NCBI RefSeq assembly: GCF_900496975.1
Contig: NZ_UFQC01000004.1
Span: 62,001 to 126,000 of the forward strand
Source: Achromobacter veterisilvae
Lineage (GTDB): Bacteria > Pseudomonadota > Gammaproteobacteria > Burkholderiales > Burkholderiaceae_B
DNA: 64,000 nt
Reading direction: 5' to 3'
A program made the translations under genes and the position numbers. Shown here piece after piece: positions 27,937-36,596 of the stretch. Within the stretch, counting starts at the first letter, position 1; every line of letters starts with the position of its first letter. The notes under the pieces were generated by a model. It did no database searches. It was given only the letters and a program-made list of their open reading frames with translations, and was not told where the DNA came from.

Positions 27937-27951
27937 TACCGCGTAGTATCA
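27937..27951. promoter_or_regulatory. TetR operator candidate, copy 2
   Basis: TACCGCGTAGTATCA, 35 bases before the CoA-transferase start, with a CTAC/GTAG inverted pair around CGC. It is the partner of the site at 26024; see that entry. Confidence 0.55.
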
Positions 27952-28149
27952 GAATTCGCAAGAACCCGCCGATGCTGGCATCAGACTGTCACATGCGGCG
28001 GCGATACTGGCGGCGCAATGCGCGCAGATCCCGGCGATCCCTCCGGGAAAGCCCGGATATCCATATGAAAGGTAAATCGTTGGCGCGCATTCCAGGCCGG
28101 CTTACGATGCCTGGCATATACCGGGCCTGGAGCCCGCAGGAATTCCGAC

Positions 28150-28329
28150 ATGCAACGCTTGATATCCCCGATCCTGACCCGCCGCCCGGCCTTGCTGGCC
28201 GGCCCGCGCAGCTCGCGCCGCTACGATGCCGTCGTGTCGCTGCAGGCCTATCGCGAAGCGCGCCTGCTGCGCGAATCCGCCCAACGCATCCTGGCCGTGT
28301 CCGCGCGCTACATGCTGCCGGGCGCCTGA
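28150..28329 (+). CDS. small basic hypothetical protein
   Basis: 59-residue reading frame beginning MQRLISPILTRR, with AGGA ten bases upstream and an Arg-rich, probably helical body ending at TGA 28327. It lies between - strand genes in a 700-base region that otherwise has only a gene remnant. I do not recognise it. Codon use is like neighbouring genes, but so short a frame could be chance. Confidence 0.35.
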   Translation: MQRLISPILTRRPALLAGPRSSRRYDAVVSLQAYREARLLRESAQRILAVSARYMLPGA

Positions 28330-28336
28330 ACGCCCA

Positions 28337-28548
28337 TCACCGGAAGCCGGCGGCGCGGAACATGCGTTCGTAGATCCCGCGCAGCGTCGCTTCCTTGCGC
28401 TTGTTGTACGCCATCACCTCCATCTCCGGGCAATCCGAACCGAACACGTGCAGGTTCACTCGCGGCTCGTCCAGTTGCAGCAGGCGGTGCTGGTGCCAGG
28501 AAGGCTCGCGCAGCGCCAGGACGTAGCCGATCGCCTCCAGCGCCGGAA
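28337..28548 (-). pseudogene. GrpB-family remnant
   Basis: A - strand frame of about 70 codons with no start codon reads in GrpB (UPF0157) style: YVLALREPSWHQHRLLQLDE, then VNLHVFGSDCPE, which are central GrpB landmarks. Straight after CPE it jumps to a YNKRKEATLRGIYERMF-like C-terminal end, missing the usual FRDWLR helix. It is preceded by an in-frame TGA at 28549. The N-terminal half and an internal segment are thus lost: a decaying gene fragment left beside the IclR gene. Confidence 0.55.
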
Positions 28549-28599
28549 TTCAGGCGTGGCCATGCGACCGTTCCTCCTGCCTCGGGGCGCCGCCCCGCA

Positions 28600-29475
28600 T
28601 TACGCCTCGTCCGGCACGCTCATGGCCTTGCGGATTTTCTCGGCCACTTCCACCAATTGCGGGCCGTAGACTTCCACCAGTTCGCGCTCGGGCAGCAGAT
28701 AGGCCGCGCCGCCCAGGTTCAGGCCGTACAGGCTGCCGTCGGACAGCCGTATGGCGGTGCCGGCGCCGTGGATATAGCTTTGCCATTCGCCCAGCGACGT
28801 GCAGAAGCCGTAGCGGTCCATGTCGCGCATGGCCTTTTGCAGGCCGACCATGGCGGTCGCCCAGTCGGCGCCGAACTGGGGCTGCAGGACTTCCAGCAGG
28901 CGTTCGCGCTCGCCCTCTTCCATGCGGGCCAGGTAGGCGCGGCCCATGGCGCTGGTGATGATGGGAATGCGCGAGCCGTTGAACAGGCGCAGGCCGATCA
29001 GGCCCGAGCCTTCGCAGGTTTCGATGTACAGCATCATGCGCTTGTGCAGGATGCCCAGGCCGACGTTGCCGTTGGTGCGGTCGGCAAGTTCCTGCATGAG
29101 GGGCGCGGCCACCTTGCGTATGTTGCGGCGGGCCAGCGCGACCTGCCCCAGCGCCAGCGTGCTGCTGCCCAGTTCGTAGTTTTCCTGGCGAGGATTGAAT
29201 TCCAGGTAGCCGAGGCGGCACAGGGTGTAGGCCAGGCGCGAAACCGTGGCGGCCGGCATGCCGGTGCGCTCGGACAGTTCGCGGTTGCCCAGCGGGCCTT
29301 CGCGCGGCCGGAAAGCCTTGAGGATATCGAGGCCGCGCGCCAGGGCCACGACGAATTGCCGGTCGGAACTGTCTTTCAGGTCGTCGCGGGCGGCCGAGAG
29401 GCCGGCCGGGCTGGCTTCCATCGCCTTGCGGCGCCGGCCGTTCGCGGGCGCGGGGTGGGGGTCAGTCTTGCTCAT
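28600..29475 (-). CDS. IclR family transcriptional regulator
   Basis: 291-aa regulator with a 40-residue Lys/Arg-rich leader, an N-terminal winged HTH (about 45-105: ELSERTGMPAATVSRLAYTL) and a C-terminal effector domain (about 120-285, GRAYLARM and the GLNLGG region). It is the last gene of the - strand SDR/CoA-transferase/thiolase unit and likely controls it through the palindromes at 34922 and 35022, which match the IclR-type core GGAAATNATTTCC. ATG 29475 is used; shorter starts are possible within the leader. Confidence 0.87.
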   Translation of the reverse strand: MSKTDPHPAPANGRRRKAMEASPAGLSAARDDLKDSSDRQFVVALARGLDILKAFRPREGPLGNRELSERTGMPAATVSRLAYTLCRLGYLEFNPRQENYELGSSTLALGQVALARRNIRKVAAPLMQELADRTNGNVGLGILHKRMMLYIETCEGSGLIGLRLFNGSRIPIITSAMGRAYLARMEEGERERLLEVLQPQFGADWATAMVGLQKAMRDMDRYGFCTSLGEWQSYIHGAGTAIRLSDGSLYGLNLGGAAYLLPERELVEVYGPQLVEVAEKIRKAMSVPDEA

Positions 29476-29529
29476 GGGAGGGTCCGGATTCAGGCGTATG
29501 AGTCTAGCAGACGGGTCGGGCGCTTCCGC

Positions 29530-30681
29530 CTAGGCGCCGGGGCCGACGGCGGGGTTGCCTTGCCACTGGGAAATGGCCGCGTCGGACCAGCCCCAGCCGC
29601 GCAGGCATTGCTCGTAGCGGCTGTTGACGGGCTCGGGCGGACGGGGCGTGGCCGTGGGGGTGCCGCCGAAGCGCGGCGCCGGCGCGGGCTGGGCGACGCC
29701 GTCGATATCGATGAAGGTGCCGCGGGCGCGGTTGTGCGGGTGGGCGGGCGCATCGGCGATGGACAGGACGGGCGCGACGCAGGCGTCGGTGCCGTCGAAG
29801 ACGGCGCACCATTGGGCCTGGGTACGGGTGGCGATGCGCGCCGCGATCTCCTCGCGCAAGGCATCCCAGCCGGCTTTCGCGTCGCCGTCCATGGAATCGC
29901 CGCCCATCCCCAGCTTGTCGAAGAAGACCCTGCGGAAGCGGGTCTCGATGGGCGCGATGGACAGGTACTTGCCGTCGGCGCAGCGGTACACGTCATAGTA
30001 CGGCGCGCCCGAGTCCAGGACGTTGGTGCCGCGCTCGGGATTGAGCAGCCCGGCGGCGGCCATGCCGAAAAACGGCGTCATGAGCGAGGCGGCCCCGTCC
30101 ACCATGGCCGCGTCGACCACCTGCCCCTTGCCGCCGCCGCGCGCCGCGAAGACCGCGGCCATGACTCCCAGGGCCAGGTACAGGGCGCCTCCGCCGAAAT
30201 CGCCGACCAGATTCAGGGGCGGCGTGGGCGGCTGCCCCCGGCGGCCGATGGCATTGAGCGCGCCGGTCATGGCGATGTAGTTGAGGTCGTGTCCGGCCAT
30301 GGCGGCGTAGGGGCCGGTCTGCCCCCATCCGGTCATCCGGCCATAGACCAGCCTGGGGTTGCGCGCCAGGCAAGGTTCCGGCCCGAACCCCATGCGCTCC
30401 ATCGTGCCGGGCCGGAAGCCCTCGAGCAGCGCGTCGGCGGAGTCGAGCAACTCCATGGCGAAGCGCGCGCCGTCGGCCGCTTTCAGGTCGACGCTGATGC
30501 TGGGGCGGTTGCGCAGCAGCAGGTTGTACTTGAGCGGGCGCTCCACCCCCAGGTCGGCCGCGGGTTGCCGCCGTTCCAGCCGTATGACGGTGGCGCCCAG
30601 GTCGGCCAGCAGCATGCCGCACATCGGAACCGGGCCGATGGCCGGGAACTCCACCACTTTCAGTCCAGCCAGGGGACCCAT
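29530..30681 (-). CDS. CaiB/BaiF family CoA-transferase (alpha-methylacyl-CoA racemase-like)
   Basis: 383-aa protein. LAGLKVVEFPAIGPVPMCGMLL and LERRQPAADLG match the alpha-methylacyl-CoA racemase branch, and the catalytic Asp is in NLVGDFGGG. Racemase or transferase activity cannot be told apart from sequence alone. AAGGAG lies before ATG 30681. It is followed by IclR and preceded by MaoC by 25 bases. In a thiolytic route a racemase would epimerise a 2-methyl branched acyl-CoA. Confidence 0.83.
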   Translation of the reverse strand: MGPLAGLKVVEFPAIGPVPMCGMLLADLGATVIRLERRQPAADLGVERPLKYNLLLRNRPSISVDLKAADGARFAMELLDSADALLEGFRPGTMERMGFGPEPCLARNPRLVYGRMTGWGQTGPYAAMAGHDLNYIAMTGALNAIGRRGQPPTPPLNLVGDFGGGALYLALGVMAAVFAARGGGKGQVVDAAMVDGAASLMTPFFGMAAAGLLNPERGTNVLDSGAPYYDVYRCADGKYLSIAPIETRFRRVFFDKLGMGGDSMDGDAKAGWDALREEIAARIATRTQAQWCAVFDGTDACVAPVLSIADAPAHPHNRARGTFIDIDGVAQPAPAPRFGGTPTATPRPPEPVNSRYEQCLRGWGWSDAAISQWQGNPAVGPGA

Positions 30682-30706
30682 TGCTTTCTCCTTGTGCCAC
30701 GTCATG

Positions 30707-31567
30707 TCATGCCCCCACCGTGGCGCTGCCGTTGTTCAGCACGACGGCGCCCCGTTCCAGCGCGCTGCTGCGGAACACCGCCGCGCCACGGTCGATCCAG
30801 ATTTCCGTGCGCAGTGTTTCGCCAGGGTACACCGGCGCCGAAAAACGCACGTCCATGGATTGCAGCCGTTGCGGCTCATTCCCGCAGGCCGCGTCGAGCA
30901 GCGCGCGCCCGGCCATGCCGAAGGTGCACAGGCCGTGCAGGATCGGGGCCTGGAAACCCGCTTCCGCCGCCAATCGCGGGTCCACGTGCAGGGGGTTGTA
31001 GTCGCCCGACAGCCGATAAATGAAGGCGGCCTGCGGCAGGATGGCCTGGTCCCGCACGTAGTCGGGCGCGCGCCCGGGCATGGCCGCGCCCGGGCGGGCC
31101 GGCGGCGGCGGCCCGCCGAAGCCGCCGTCGGCGCGCAGCATGGAGGTGACGAACAGGCTGCACAGCAGTTCATCCGTCGCCGCGTCGACGACGTCGCGCC
31201 GGCTATGCACCACCGCGCCCTTTTCCGGCCCGCGGTCGTACACCTCGGTGACCCGGGTGCGGCCGATCACGGTGCCGGAGGTGGGCAGGGGCCGGTACAG
31301 CGCCATGCCTTGCTCGCCATGCAGCATCTTGTGCCATTGCAGGCCGAGCGCGGGATCGCGCATCCACAGGCCGGCGTAGCCCAGCACTACCGCCATGGTG
31401 GGCAGCGCCCGCAGATCGCGTTCGTAGGCGAAGCGCAAGGTTTGCGGAGATTGCGGATCGTCGCCGACGCCCAGGCCCAGCGCGTACAGCATGGTGTCGC
31501 GCTCGGTATAGGTGTGCCGGACTTCGGGGATGGTCCAGTTCAGTAACTGTTCTCGGTCGATGGGCAT
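30707..31567 (-). CDS. MaoC-like two-domain enoyl-CoA hydratase
   Basis: 286-aa double hot-dog protein. The C-terminal half has YRLSGDYNPLHVDPRLA, the hydratase-2 active site with Asp and His; the N-terminal half is the degenerate partner hot dog. This is the layout of peroxisomal multifunctional enzyme hydratase and MaoC homologues that add water to 2-enoyl-CoA giving (R)-3-hydroxyacyl-CoA. It is 24 bases after the thiolase gene. Confidence 0.87.
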   Translation of the reverse strand: MPIDREQLLNWTIPEVRHTYTERDTMLYALGLGVGDDPQSPQTLRFAYERDLRALPTMAVVLGYAGLWMRDPALGLQWHKMLHGEQGMALYRPLPTSGTVIGRTRVTEVYDRGPEKGAVVHSRRDVVDAATDELLCSLFVTSMLRADGGFGGPPPPARPGAAMPGRAPDYVRDQAILPQAAFIYRLSGDYNPLHVDPRLAAEAGFQAPILHGLCTFGMAGRALLDAACGNEPQRLQSMDVRFSAPVYPGETLRTEIWIDRGAAVFRSSALERGAVVLNNGSATVGA

Positions 31568-31591
31568 CGCCAGGCTCCTGGTGGCCGCGCC

Positions 31592-32845
31592 TTATGGGCG
31601 CGACGGCGCTTCGAAGATGCCGACCACGCAGGCGGCTTCTTCAAGCCCGTAGAAGCCGCCGCCGTTCTCGGTCATGCCCAGGCGCGGATTGCCGGGAACC
31701 TGACGCTGCCCCGCTTCGCCGCGCAGTTGCGTCACGATCTCGTGCACCTGGATGGCCCCGGTGGCGCCTATCGGATGCCCCTTGGAAAGCAGGCCGCCCG
31801 ATACGTTCAGCGGCAGGCGGCCGCCCAGGCGCGTCGCGCCGCTTTCGACCAGCGCGCCCCCGTCGCCGTAGTCGCAGAAGCCGCAGTTCTCGCTGTGCAG
31901 GATCTCCGCGATGGCCGACGCGTCATGCAGTTCGGCCAGCGAGATATCCTGCGGCCCGACGCCGGCCGCCTCGTAGGCGCGCCCGGCGGCGCCCCGGGTG
32001 AGATGGCGGTCGACCTGTTCGGCGGTGCGCTGCGAGCCGCTGCTCGCGGCGATGCCGCGGATCCGCACCGCCCGGCGGGCGTCGAGCCGCTTGAGCGCTT
32101 TTTCGGATACGACCACCAGGGCGGCCGCCCCGTCGCTCATGGGCGCGCACATCGAGCGCGTCATGGGCCAGGCGACGAGTTTGTCGGCCAGCACTTCCTC
32201 CACGGTCATGGGCGTCCGGTACTGCGCCAGCGGGTTGAACTGCGAGTGCCAGTGGTTCTTGGCGGCCACGGCGGCAATCTGGCGCTGCGTGGTGCCGAAG
32301 GTCTTCATGTGGAAACGAGCCTGCGCGGCGTAGATGTCCATGAAGACCGAGCGCTCGCCCGTCTCGGCCAGCGCCTCGGGCGGAAGCTCCATGCCCGCGC
32401 CCATGGCCAGCAGCGCCTGCATGTGCTGCTCGGCCAGGTCGCGGTCCCAACTGCCCTTGAAGGCCTCGAACATCTGTTCGCGCTTTTCGGGGTAGTTCAT
32501 TTTTTCGGCGCCCACCACCAGGGCGACGTCGTACAGCCCGGCCTTGACCGCGGCGTGGGCCTGCAACAGGCCCGAGCTCGAACTCGCGCAGGCGTTGTCG
32601 GTATTGAAGATGGCGATGCCTTCGAAGCCGTAGGCGCGCAGCGAGCATTGCCCGCGCACGCCATGCTGGCCTTCCAGCGCGCCCTGGCGCGTATTGCAGA
32701 ACCAGGCCGCCTCGACGGCCCCGCGTTCCAGCCCGGCATCCTGCAGGGCCTTGTCCACGGCCATGGCCGACAACTGCTTCACGCTCAGGCTCAGGTGCTT
32801 GGCCAGGGGCGTCATGCCTATGCCTACGATGTATGTCTCGCTCAT
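31592..32845 (-). CDS. SCP-x type thiolase family protein
   Basis: 417-aa thiolase-fold protein. The nucleophilic cysteine is in NTDNACASSSSGLL, the HDAS segment replaces the HDCF of SCP-x thiolases, and the C-terminal GHPIGATGAIQ and ENGGG match. SCP-x type enzymes cleave branched-chain 3-oxoacyl-CoA. ATG 32845 is used. With the MaoC, SDR and CaiB genes it supplies the last step of a branched or cyclic acid beta-oxidation. Confidence 0.83.
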   Translation of the reverse strand: MSETYIVGIGMTPLAKHLSLSVKQLSAMAVDKALQDAGLERGAVEAAWFCNTRQGALEGQHGVRGQCSLRAYGFEGIAIFNTDNACASSSSGLLQAHAAVKAGLYDVALVVGAEKMNYPEKREQMFEAFKGSWDRDLAEQHMQALLAMGAGMELPPEALAETGERSVFMDIYAAQARFHMKTFGTTQRQIAAVAAKNHWHSQFNPLAQYRTPMTVEEVLADKLVAWPMTRSMCAPMSDGAAALVVVSEKALKRLDARRAVRIRGIAASSGSQRTAEQVDRHLTRGAAGRAYEAAGVGPQDISLAELHDASAIAEILHSENCGFCDYGDGGALVESGATRLGGRLPLNVSGGLLSKGHPIGATGAIQVHEIVTQLRGEAGQRQVPGNPRLGMTENGGGFYGLEEAACVVGIFEAPSRP

Positions 32846-32873
32846 GTTTCTCTCTGTCTGTGTGGCTGGCGCG

Positions 32874-34070
32874 TCAGGCCAGCTTGACCGCGCCCTGCCG
32901 GCGCAGGGCTTCAATCTGTTCGTCGGCGTATCCGAGTTCGCCCAGGATCGCGCGCGTATGTTCGCCATGCGCTGGCGCCGGACCCTTGGCCATACTGCGC
33001 TGGCCGTTGAACTTGACCGGCTGTCCGACCGTGCGCATCGGACCGTGGCGCTCGCTGTCCACGTCGACCAGGATGCCGCTGGCCAGGGTGTGCGGATGGT
33101 TCAGGGCATCGGCGAAGGTGTTGATCTGCGCGCCCGGGATGCCGTTGTCCAGCAGCAGGCCCTGCCAATGCGCCGCGTCCTGCCCCGCCAGCACCTCGTT
33201 CAGTCGCTGCGCGACCAGGCCGCGGTGCTGCACGCGCTTGGCATTGCTCTCGAAGCGCGGATCGTCGCGCATGTCTTCCAGGCCCAGCACGTCGCACAGG
33301 CGCCGCCACAGGGCTTCGCTGGCCACGCCGATCAGGATCTGTTTATCGCGCGCCTGGTAGGCCTCGTAGGGGCAAAGGGATTCGTGTGCGCAGCCGTAGC
33401 GCTGCGGTTCCGTTCCCCGCTCCCAGAAGCTCTGGAACATGTAGCCCAGGAACGCCATGCCGGTTTCGAACAGCGAGGCTTCGATGCGGCATCCTTCGCC
33501 GGTCTGGCCGCGCTGCATCAATGCGGCCAGGATGGCGCTGGTCGCCTGCATGCCGGTGCCCTGGTCGACCGGCGAAAACGGCGCCCGCACTGGACCGCTG
33601 CCCTGCTCTCCCATGATCGAGCACATGCCGACGAAGGCCTGCAGAATCATGTCGTAGCCCTTGCCGTGCGCCAGCGGGCCGCTGCGTCCGTAGCCGGAGA
33701 TGCTGCAATACACCAGCCGCGGGTTGATGGCGGAAAGCGTTTCGAAGTCGATCTTCAGCCGTTCGGCCACGCCAGGGCCGAAACTCTCGACGACCACGTC
33801 GGCGCTTTCGACCAGCTTGTGTACCGCCGCCAGCACGTCGGCGGATTTCAGGTCCAGCGCTATGCTGCGCTTGGCCCGGTTGGCATAGTGGAAGACCGCG
33901 CCTTCGCCGTTCCTGAAGGGCGGCCAGCCGCGGGTGTCGTCGCCGATGTCGGCGGCTTCCACCTTGATGGCTTCGGCGCCCAGGTCCTGCAGCGCCTGGG
34001 TGCAGATGGGGCCGGCCAGCACTTTGCTGAAATCCAGAATGCGTATGCCCGCAAGAGGCTTGATGGACAT
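32874..34070 (-). CDS. CaiB/BaiF family CoA-transferase
   Basis: 398-aa class III CoA-transferase. LAGIRILDFSKVLAGPICTQ and VKVEAADIGDDTR-type segments open it, ISGYGRSGPL follows, and the catalytic Asp is in SPVDQGTGMQ. AGGAGGAAG precedes ATG 34070. It lies 22 bases after the SDR gene and starts the acid-activation step of this unit. Confidence 0.87.
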   Translation of the reverse strand: MSIKPLAGIRILDFSKVLAGPICTQALQDLGAEAIKVEAADIGDDTRGWPPFRNGEGAVFHYANRAKRSIALDLKSADVLAAVHKLVESADVVVESFGPGVAERLKIDFETLSAINPRLVYCSISGYGRSGPLAHGKGYDMILQAFVGMCSIMGEQGSGPVRAPFSPVDQGTGMQATSAILAALMQRGQTGEGCRIEASLFETGMAFLGYMFQSFWERGTEPQRYGCAHESLCPYEAYQARDKQILIGVASEALWRRLCDVLGLEDMRDDPRFESNAKRVQHRGLVAQRLNEVLAGQDAAHWQGLLLDNGIPGAQINTFADALNHPHTLASGILVDVDSERHGPMRTVGQPVKFNGQRSMAKGPAPAHGEHTRAILGELGYADEQIEALRRQGAVKLA

Positions 34071-34092
34071 GGTGTGCTTCCTCCTGGCGCGG

Positions 34093-34839
34093 TCAGTAGC
34101 GGCCGCCGGTGACGTGGACGACATCCCCCGTCAGGTAGCCGGCCGGCTCCGACGCCAGGAAAGCGACGACGCTGGCCACGTCGTTCACGTGGCCGATGCG
34201 GGGAATGGGCGTGGTCGCCTGGGCCGCCTCGCGGATCTTTTCGTAATGCGGGAGCCGCCGCACCGCCTCGGTATCGATGATGCCCGGCGCCACCGCATTG
34301 ACCGTCACGTTGTGGCGGCCGTGTTCCAGGGCCATGGCGCGCGTAAACCCGATCAGGCCGGCCTTGGCCGCCGAGTAATTGGCCTGGCCGGCATTCCCCA
34401 GGTGGGCGCGCGACGAGATATTGATGACGCGGCCCCATTTCTTCTCGGCGAAATGCCGCGCCGCTTCGCGGGTGCACAGGAAGGCGCCCTTGAGAATGAC
34501 GTCGACGACGCTGTCCCAGTCCTCCAGGCCCATCCTGGTGATGCGCATATCGCGCGTGAACCCGGCATTGTTCACCAGGATGTCCACGCCGCCGAACTCG
34601 GCGCCCGCCCGCTCGAAGAGCTTGAGCACGGAGGCTTCGTCGGTGACGTCCACCTGGCAGGCATGGGCGCGGCCGCCATCGCGCGCCAACGCGTCGGCCT
34701 GGGCCTGCGCGGCCTGGCCGTTGATGTCCGCGACGACGACCGTGGCGCCTTCGCGGGCCAGTTGCGCGCATATCGCGGCGCCGATGCCGCTGCCGCCGCC
34801 CGTGACGACGGCCACTTTCCCCTCCAATCCCAAATCCAT
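34093..34839 (-). CDS. SDR family oxidoreductase (FabG-like)
   Basis: 248-aa short-chain dehydrogenase. GGGSGIGAA cofactor loop, NNAG, and the catalytic Ser in NISSRA with YSAAK tyrosine and lysine are intact, as in 3-oxoacyl reductases and 3-hydroxyacyl-CoA dehydrogenases. GGAG is six bases before ATG 34839. First gene of the unit that ends with IclR. Confidence 0.9.
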   Translation of the reverse strand: MDLGLEGKVAVVTGGGSGIGAAICAQLAREGATVVVADINGQAAQAQADALARDGGRAHACQVDVTDEASVLKLFERAGAEFGGVDILVNNAGFTRDMRITRMGLEDWDSVVDVILKGAFLCTREAARHFAEKKWGRVINISSRAHLGNAGQANYSAAKAGLIGFTRAMALEHGRHNVTVNAVAPGIIDTEAVRRLPHYEKIREAAQATTPIPRIGHVNDVASVVAFLASEPAGYLTGDVVHVTGGRY

Positions 34840-34921
34840 CCATGTCTCCAGTCTTGTGTTGCAGGACGGGACGGCGCTGCCGCGCCGCACCCTGGCAAGG
34901 GCTTTCGCCCCAACGATCATA

Positions 34922-34944
34922 AATGCAGAAATGATTTCCGCAAT
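34922..34944. promoter_or_regulatory. IclR-type operator candidate, copy 1
   Basis: A 23-base palindrome, 9 of 11 arm positions paired around G34933; on the - strand its core reads GGAAATCATTTCT. It lies 83 bases before the SDR start. Compare the copy at 35022 and the known E. coli IclR core GGAAATNATTTCC. Confidence 0.55.
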
Positions 34945-35021
34945 ATATCCGAACAACCTTCGCAGTGGCAACAAGCACCGGTTAATTGGCTTGTTCAGCC
35001 AAAAGACGCTCTCATCAGATT

Positions 35022-35044
35022 ATTGCGAAAATCATTTTCGTAAT
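35022..35044. promoter_or_regulatory. IclR-type operator candidate, copy 2
   Basis: ATTGCGAAAAT and ATTTTCGTAAT pair in 10 of 11 positions around C35033. It stands 46 bases before the MaoC gene and faces the divergent SDR unit. Same core as the copy at 34922. Confidence 0.6.
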
Positions 35045-35090
35045 GTACATTGACCCGACTTTCAACCCCATGGACAGGAGACGACGACCC

Positions 35091-35576
35091 ATGCCAAGCA
35101 CAGGCTTCGACCCCACCGCGCACCAAATGTGCGAACAACGCTATTTCGACGACTTCAAGGTGGGCGAGCGCTTCGTCCTGCCGTCGCGCACGATGACCGA
35201 CGCCTTGTTCGCCGCATTCCAGCTAGCCAGCGGCGACAACCACCCGATCCACTACGACGTCGAGTACTGCCGCGCCAACGGCATGCCGCACATGCTGGCC
35301 CATGGCTTCCAGGTGGCGATCCAGACGGCCGCGGGCGCCGGGCTGTTCCCGCACATGACCGAAGCGTCGATGAAGGGCTTCATCGAGCAAAGCTCGCGCT
35401 TCGTGGGCCCGGTCTATGTGGGCGACACGCTGTACAGCTCGCTGGAAATCGTGGAACTCAAGCCCGGCCGGACCACGGGCACGGTCCGCATGGCGACCCG
35501 CGTGGTGAACCAGCGCGGCGAGACCGTGATGGAAGGGTCGCAGACCTACCTGCTGAGAAAGCGCCCAACCGAATAA
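35091..35576 (+). CDS. MaoC family dehydratase
   Basis: 161-aa single hot-dog enzyme. FQLASGDNHPIHYDVEYCR holds the Asp/His active site near residues 47-53; length is normal for (R)-specific enoyl-CoA hydratases. AGGAG at 35076-35080 supports ATG 35091; ATG 35070 would add seven mostly arginine residues. It diverges from the SDR unit and is followed 42 bases later by a TctC receptor, so it is probably regulated together with that unit. Confidence 0.87.
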   Translation: MPSTGFDPTAHQMCEQRYFDDFKVGERFVLPSRTMTDALFAAFQLASGDNHPIHYDVEYCRANGMPHMLAHGFQVAIQTAAGAGLFPHMTEASMKGFIEQSSRFVGPVYVGDTLYSSLEIVELKPGRTTGTVRMATRVVNQRGETVMEGSQTYLLRKRPTE

Positions 35577-35618
35577 CGAACAACGCCCAAGCCGGCGTAC
35601 AGGAAGGAGGGAGACAAC

Positions 35619-36596
35619 ATGAAGCAGTCGGCAATCCGCCTCATCATGGCCGCGAGCATCGCCGCGGCGCCGCTGGCCGCGCACGCGGCCCAGGACAACT
35701 ATCCGCAAAAACCGATCACGCTGCAGCTCGGCTTCCCGCCGGGCCAGGCCACCGACACCGTGGCCCGCATGCTGGCCGAACGCGCCGCGGCCCGGCTGGG
35801 CCAGCCCGTGATCGTCGAAAACAAGCCCGGCCAGGGCGGCAGCGTGCTGCTGTCATCGTTCGTGCGCCAGCCCCCGGACGGCTATACGCTGACGATCGCC
35901 GCGACCGGCGCGGCAGTCACCAATCACTTTCTGTACAAGACGGTGAACTACAAGACCCCGGACGACTTCACGCCGGTCGGCCTGGTGGCCGACCTGCCCC
36001 TCGTGCTGGTGGCCCGCCCGGGCATGCCGTTCAACGACGTGGCCGGCCTGGTCGCCTATGCCAAGCAGCATCCGGGCAAGCTGAACTACGCCAGCCCGGG
36101 CACGGGCACCTCGTCCAACCTGGCGATGGAAACGCTGAAGCAGCAGAACGGGCTGCGCATCGAGCACATCCCGTACCAGGGCAGCGCGCGCGCCATGACC
36201 GACCTGCTGGCCGGACAGGTCGACATCGCTTTCGACACCGTGCCGGCCGTGCAGGCCTTCGTCAGCTCCGGCAAACTCAAGGGGCTGGCCATCGGCTCGG
36301 AACAGCGTCTCAAACTGTTCCCGGAAGTGCCGACCATGAAGGAAAGCGGCTTTGGCAGCGTGCCGGCCCACGTCTGGATCGGTTTCCTCCTGCCCAAGGG
36401 CGCCTCGCCCGCGGTGGTCCAGAAGCTGAACGGCGTGTTCAACGCCGTACTGCAGGACAAGGAAGTGATCGAGAAGCTGGAGGGGCTGGGCGTGGTGGCG
36501 CATACGACCACGCCGGAAGGCTTCGAGGCCATGCTGCGCAAAGAGTTGCCGCGCTGGGGCGATATCGTCAAGCAGGCGGGCCTGGAACCTCAATAG
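35619..36596 (+). CDS. TctC/Bug-family periplasmic receptor
   Basis: 325-aa receptor with a Sec signal peptide (LIMAASIAAAPLAAHA). Signature blocks ITLQLGFPPGQATDTVAR and PVIVENKPGQGGS are present. A very strong AAGGAGGGAG ribosome site precedes it. Its 3' end overlaps the convergent oxidoreductase gene by 29 bases. Placed with MaoC in the divergent acyl-CoA module, it likely senses that module's substrate. Confidence 0.9.
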   Translation: MKQSAIRLIMAASIAAAPLAAHAAQDNYPQKPITLQLGFPPGQATDTVARMLAERAAARLGQPVIVENKPGQGGSVLLSSFVRQPPDGYTLTIAATGAAVTNHFLYKTVNYKTPDDFTPVGLVADLPLVLVARPGMPFNDVAGLVAYAKQHPGKLNYASPGTGTSSNLAMETLKQQNGLRIEHIPYQGSARAMTDLLAGQVDIAFDTVPAVQAFVSSGKLKGLAIGSEQRLKLFPEVPTMKESGFGSVPAHVWIGFLLPKGASPAVVQKLNGVFNAVLQDKEVIEKLEGLGVVAHTTTPEGFEAMLRKELPRWGDIVKQAGLEPQ

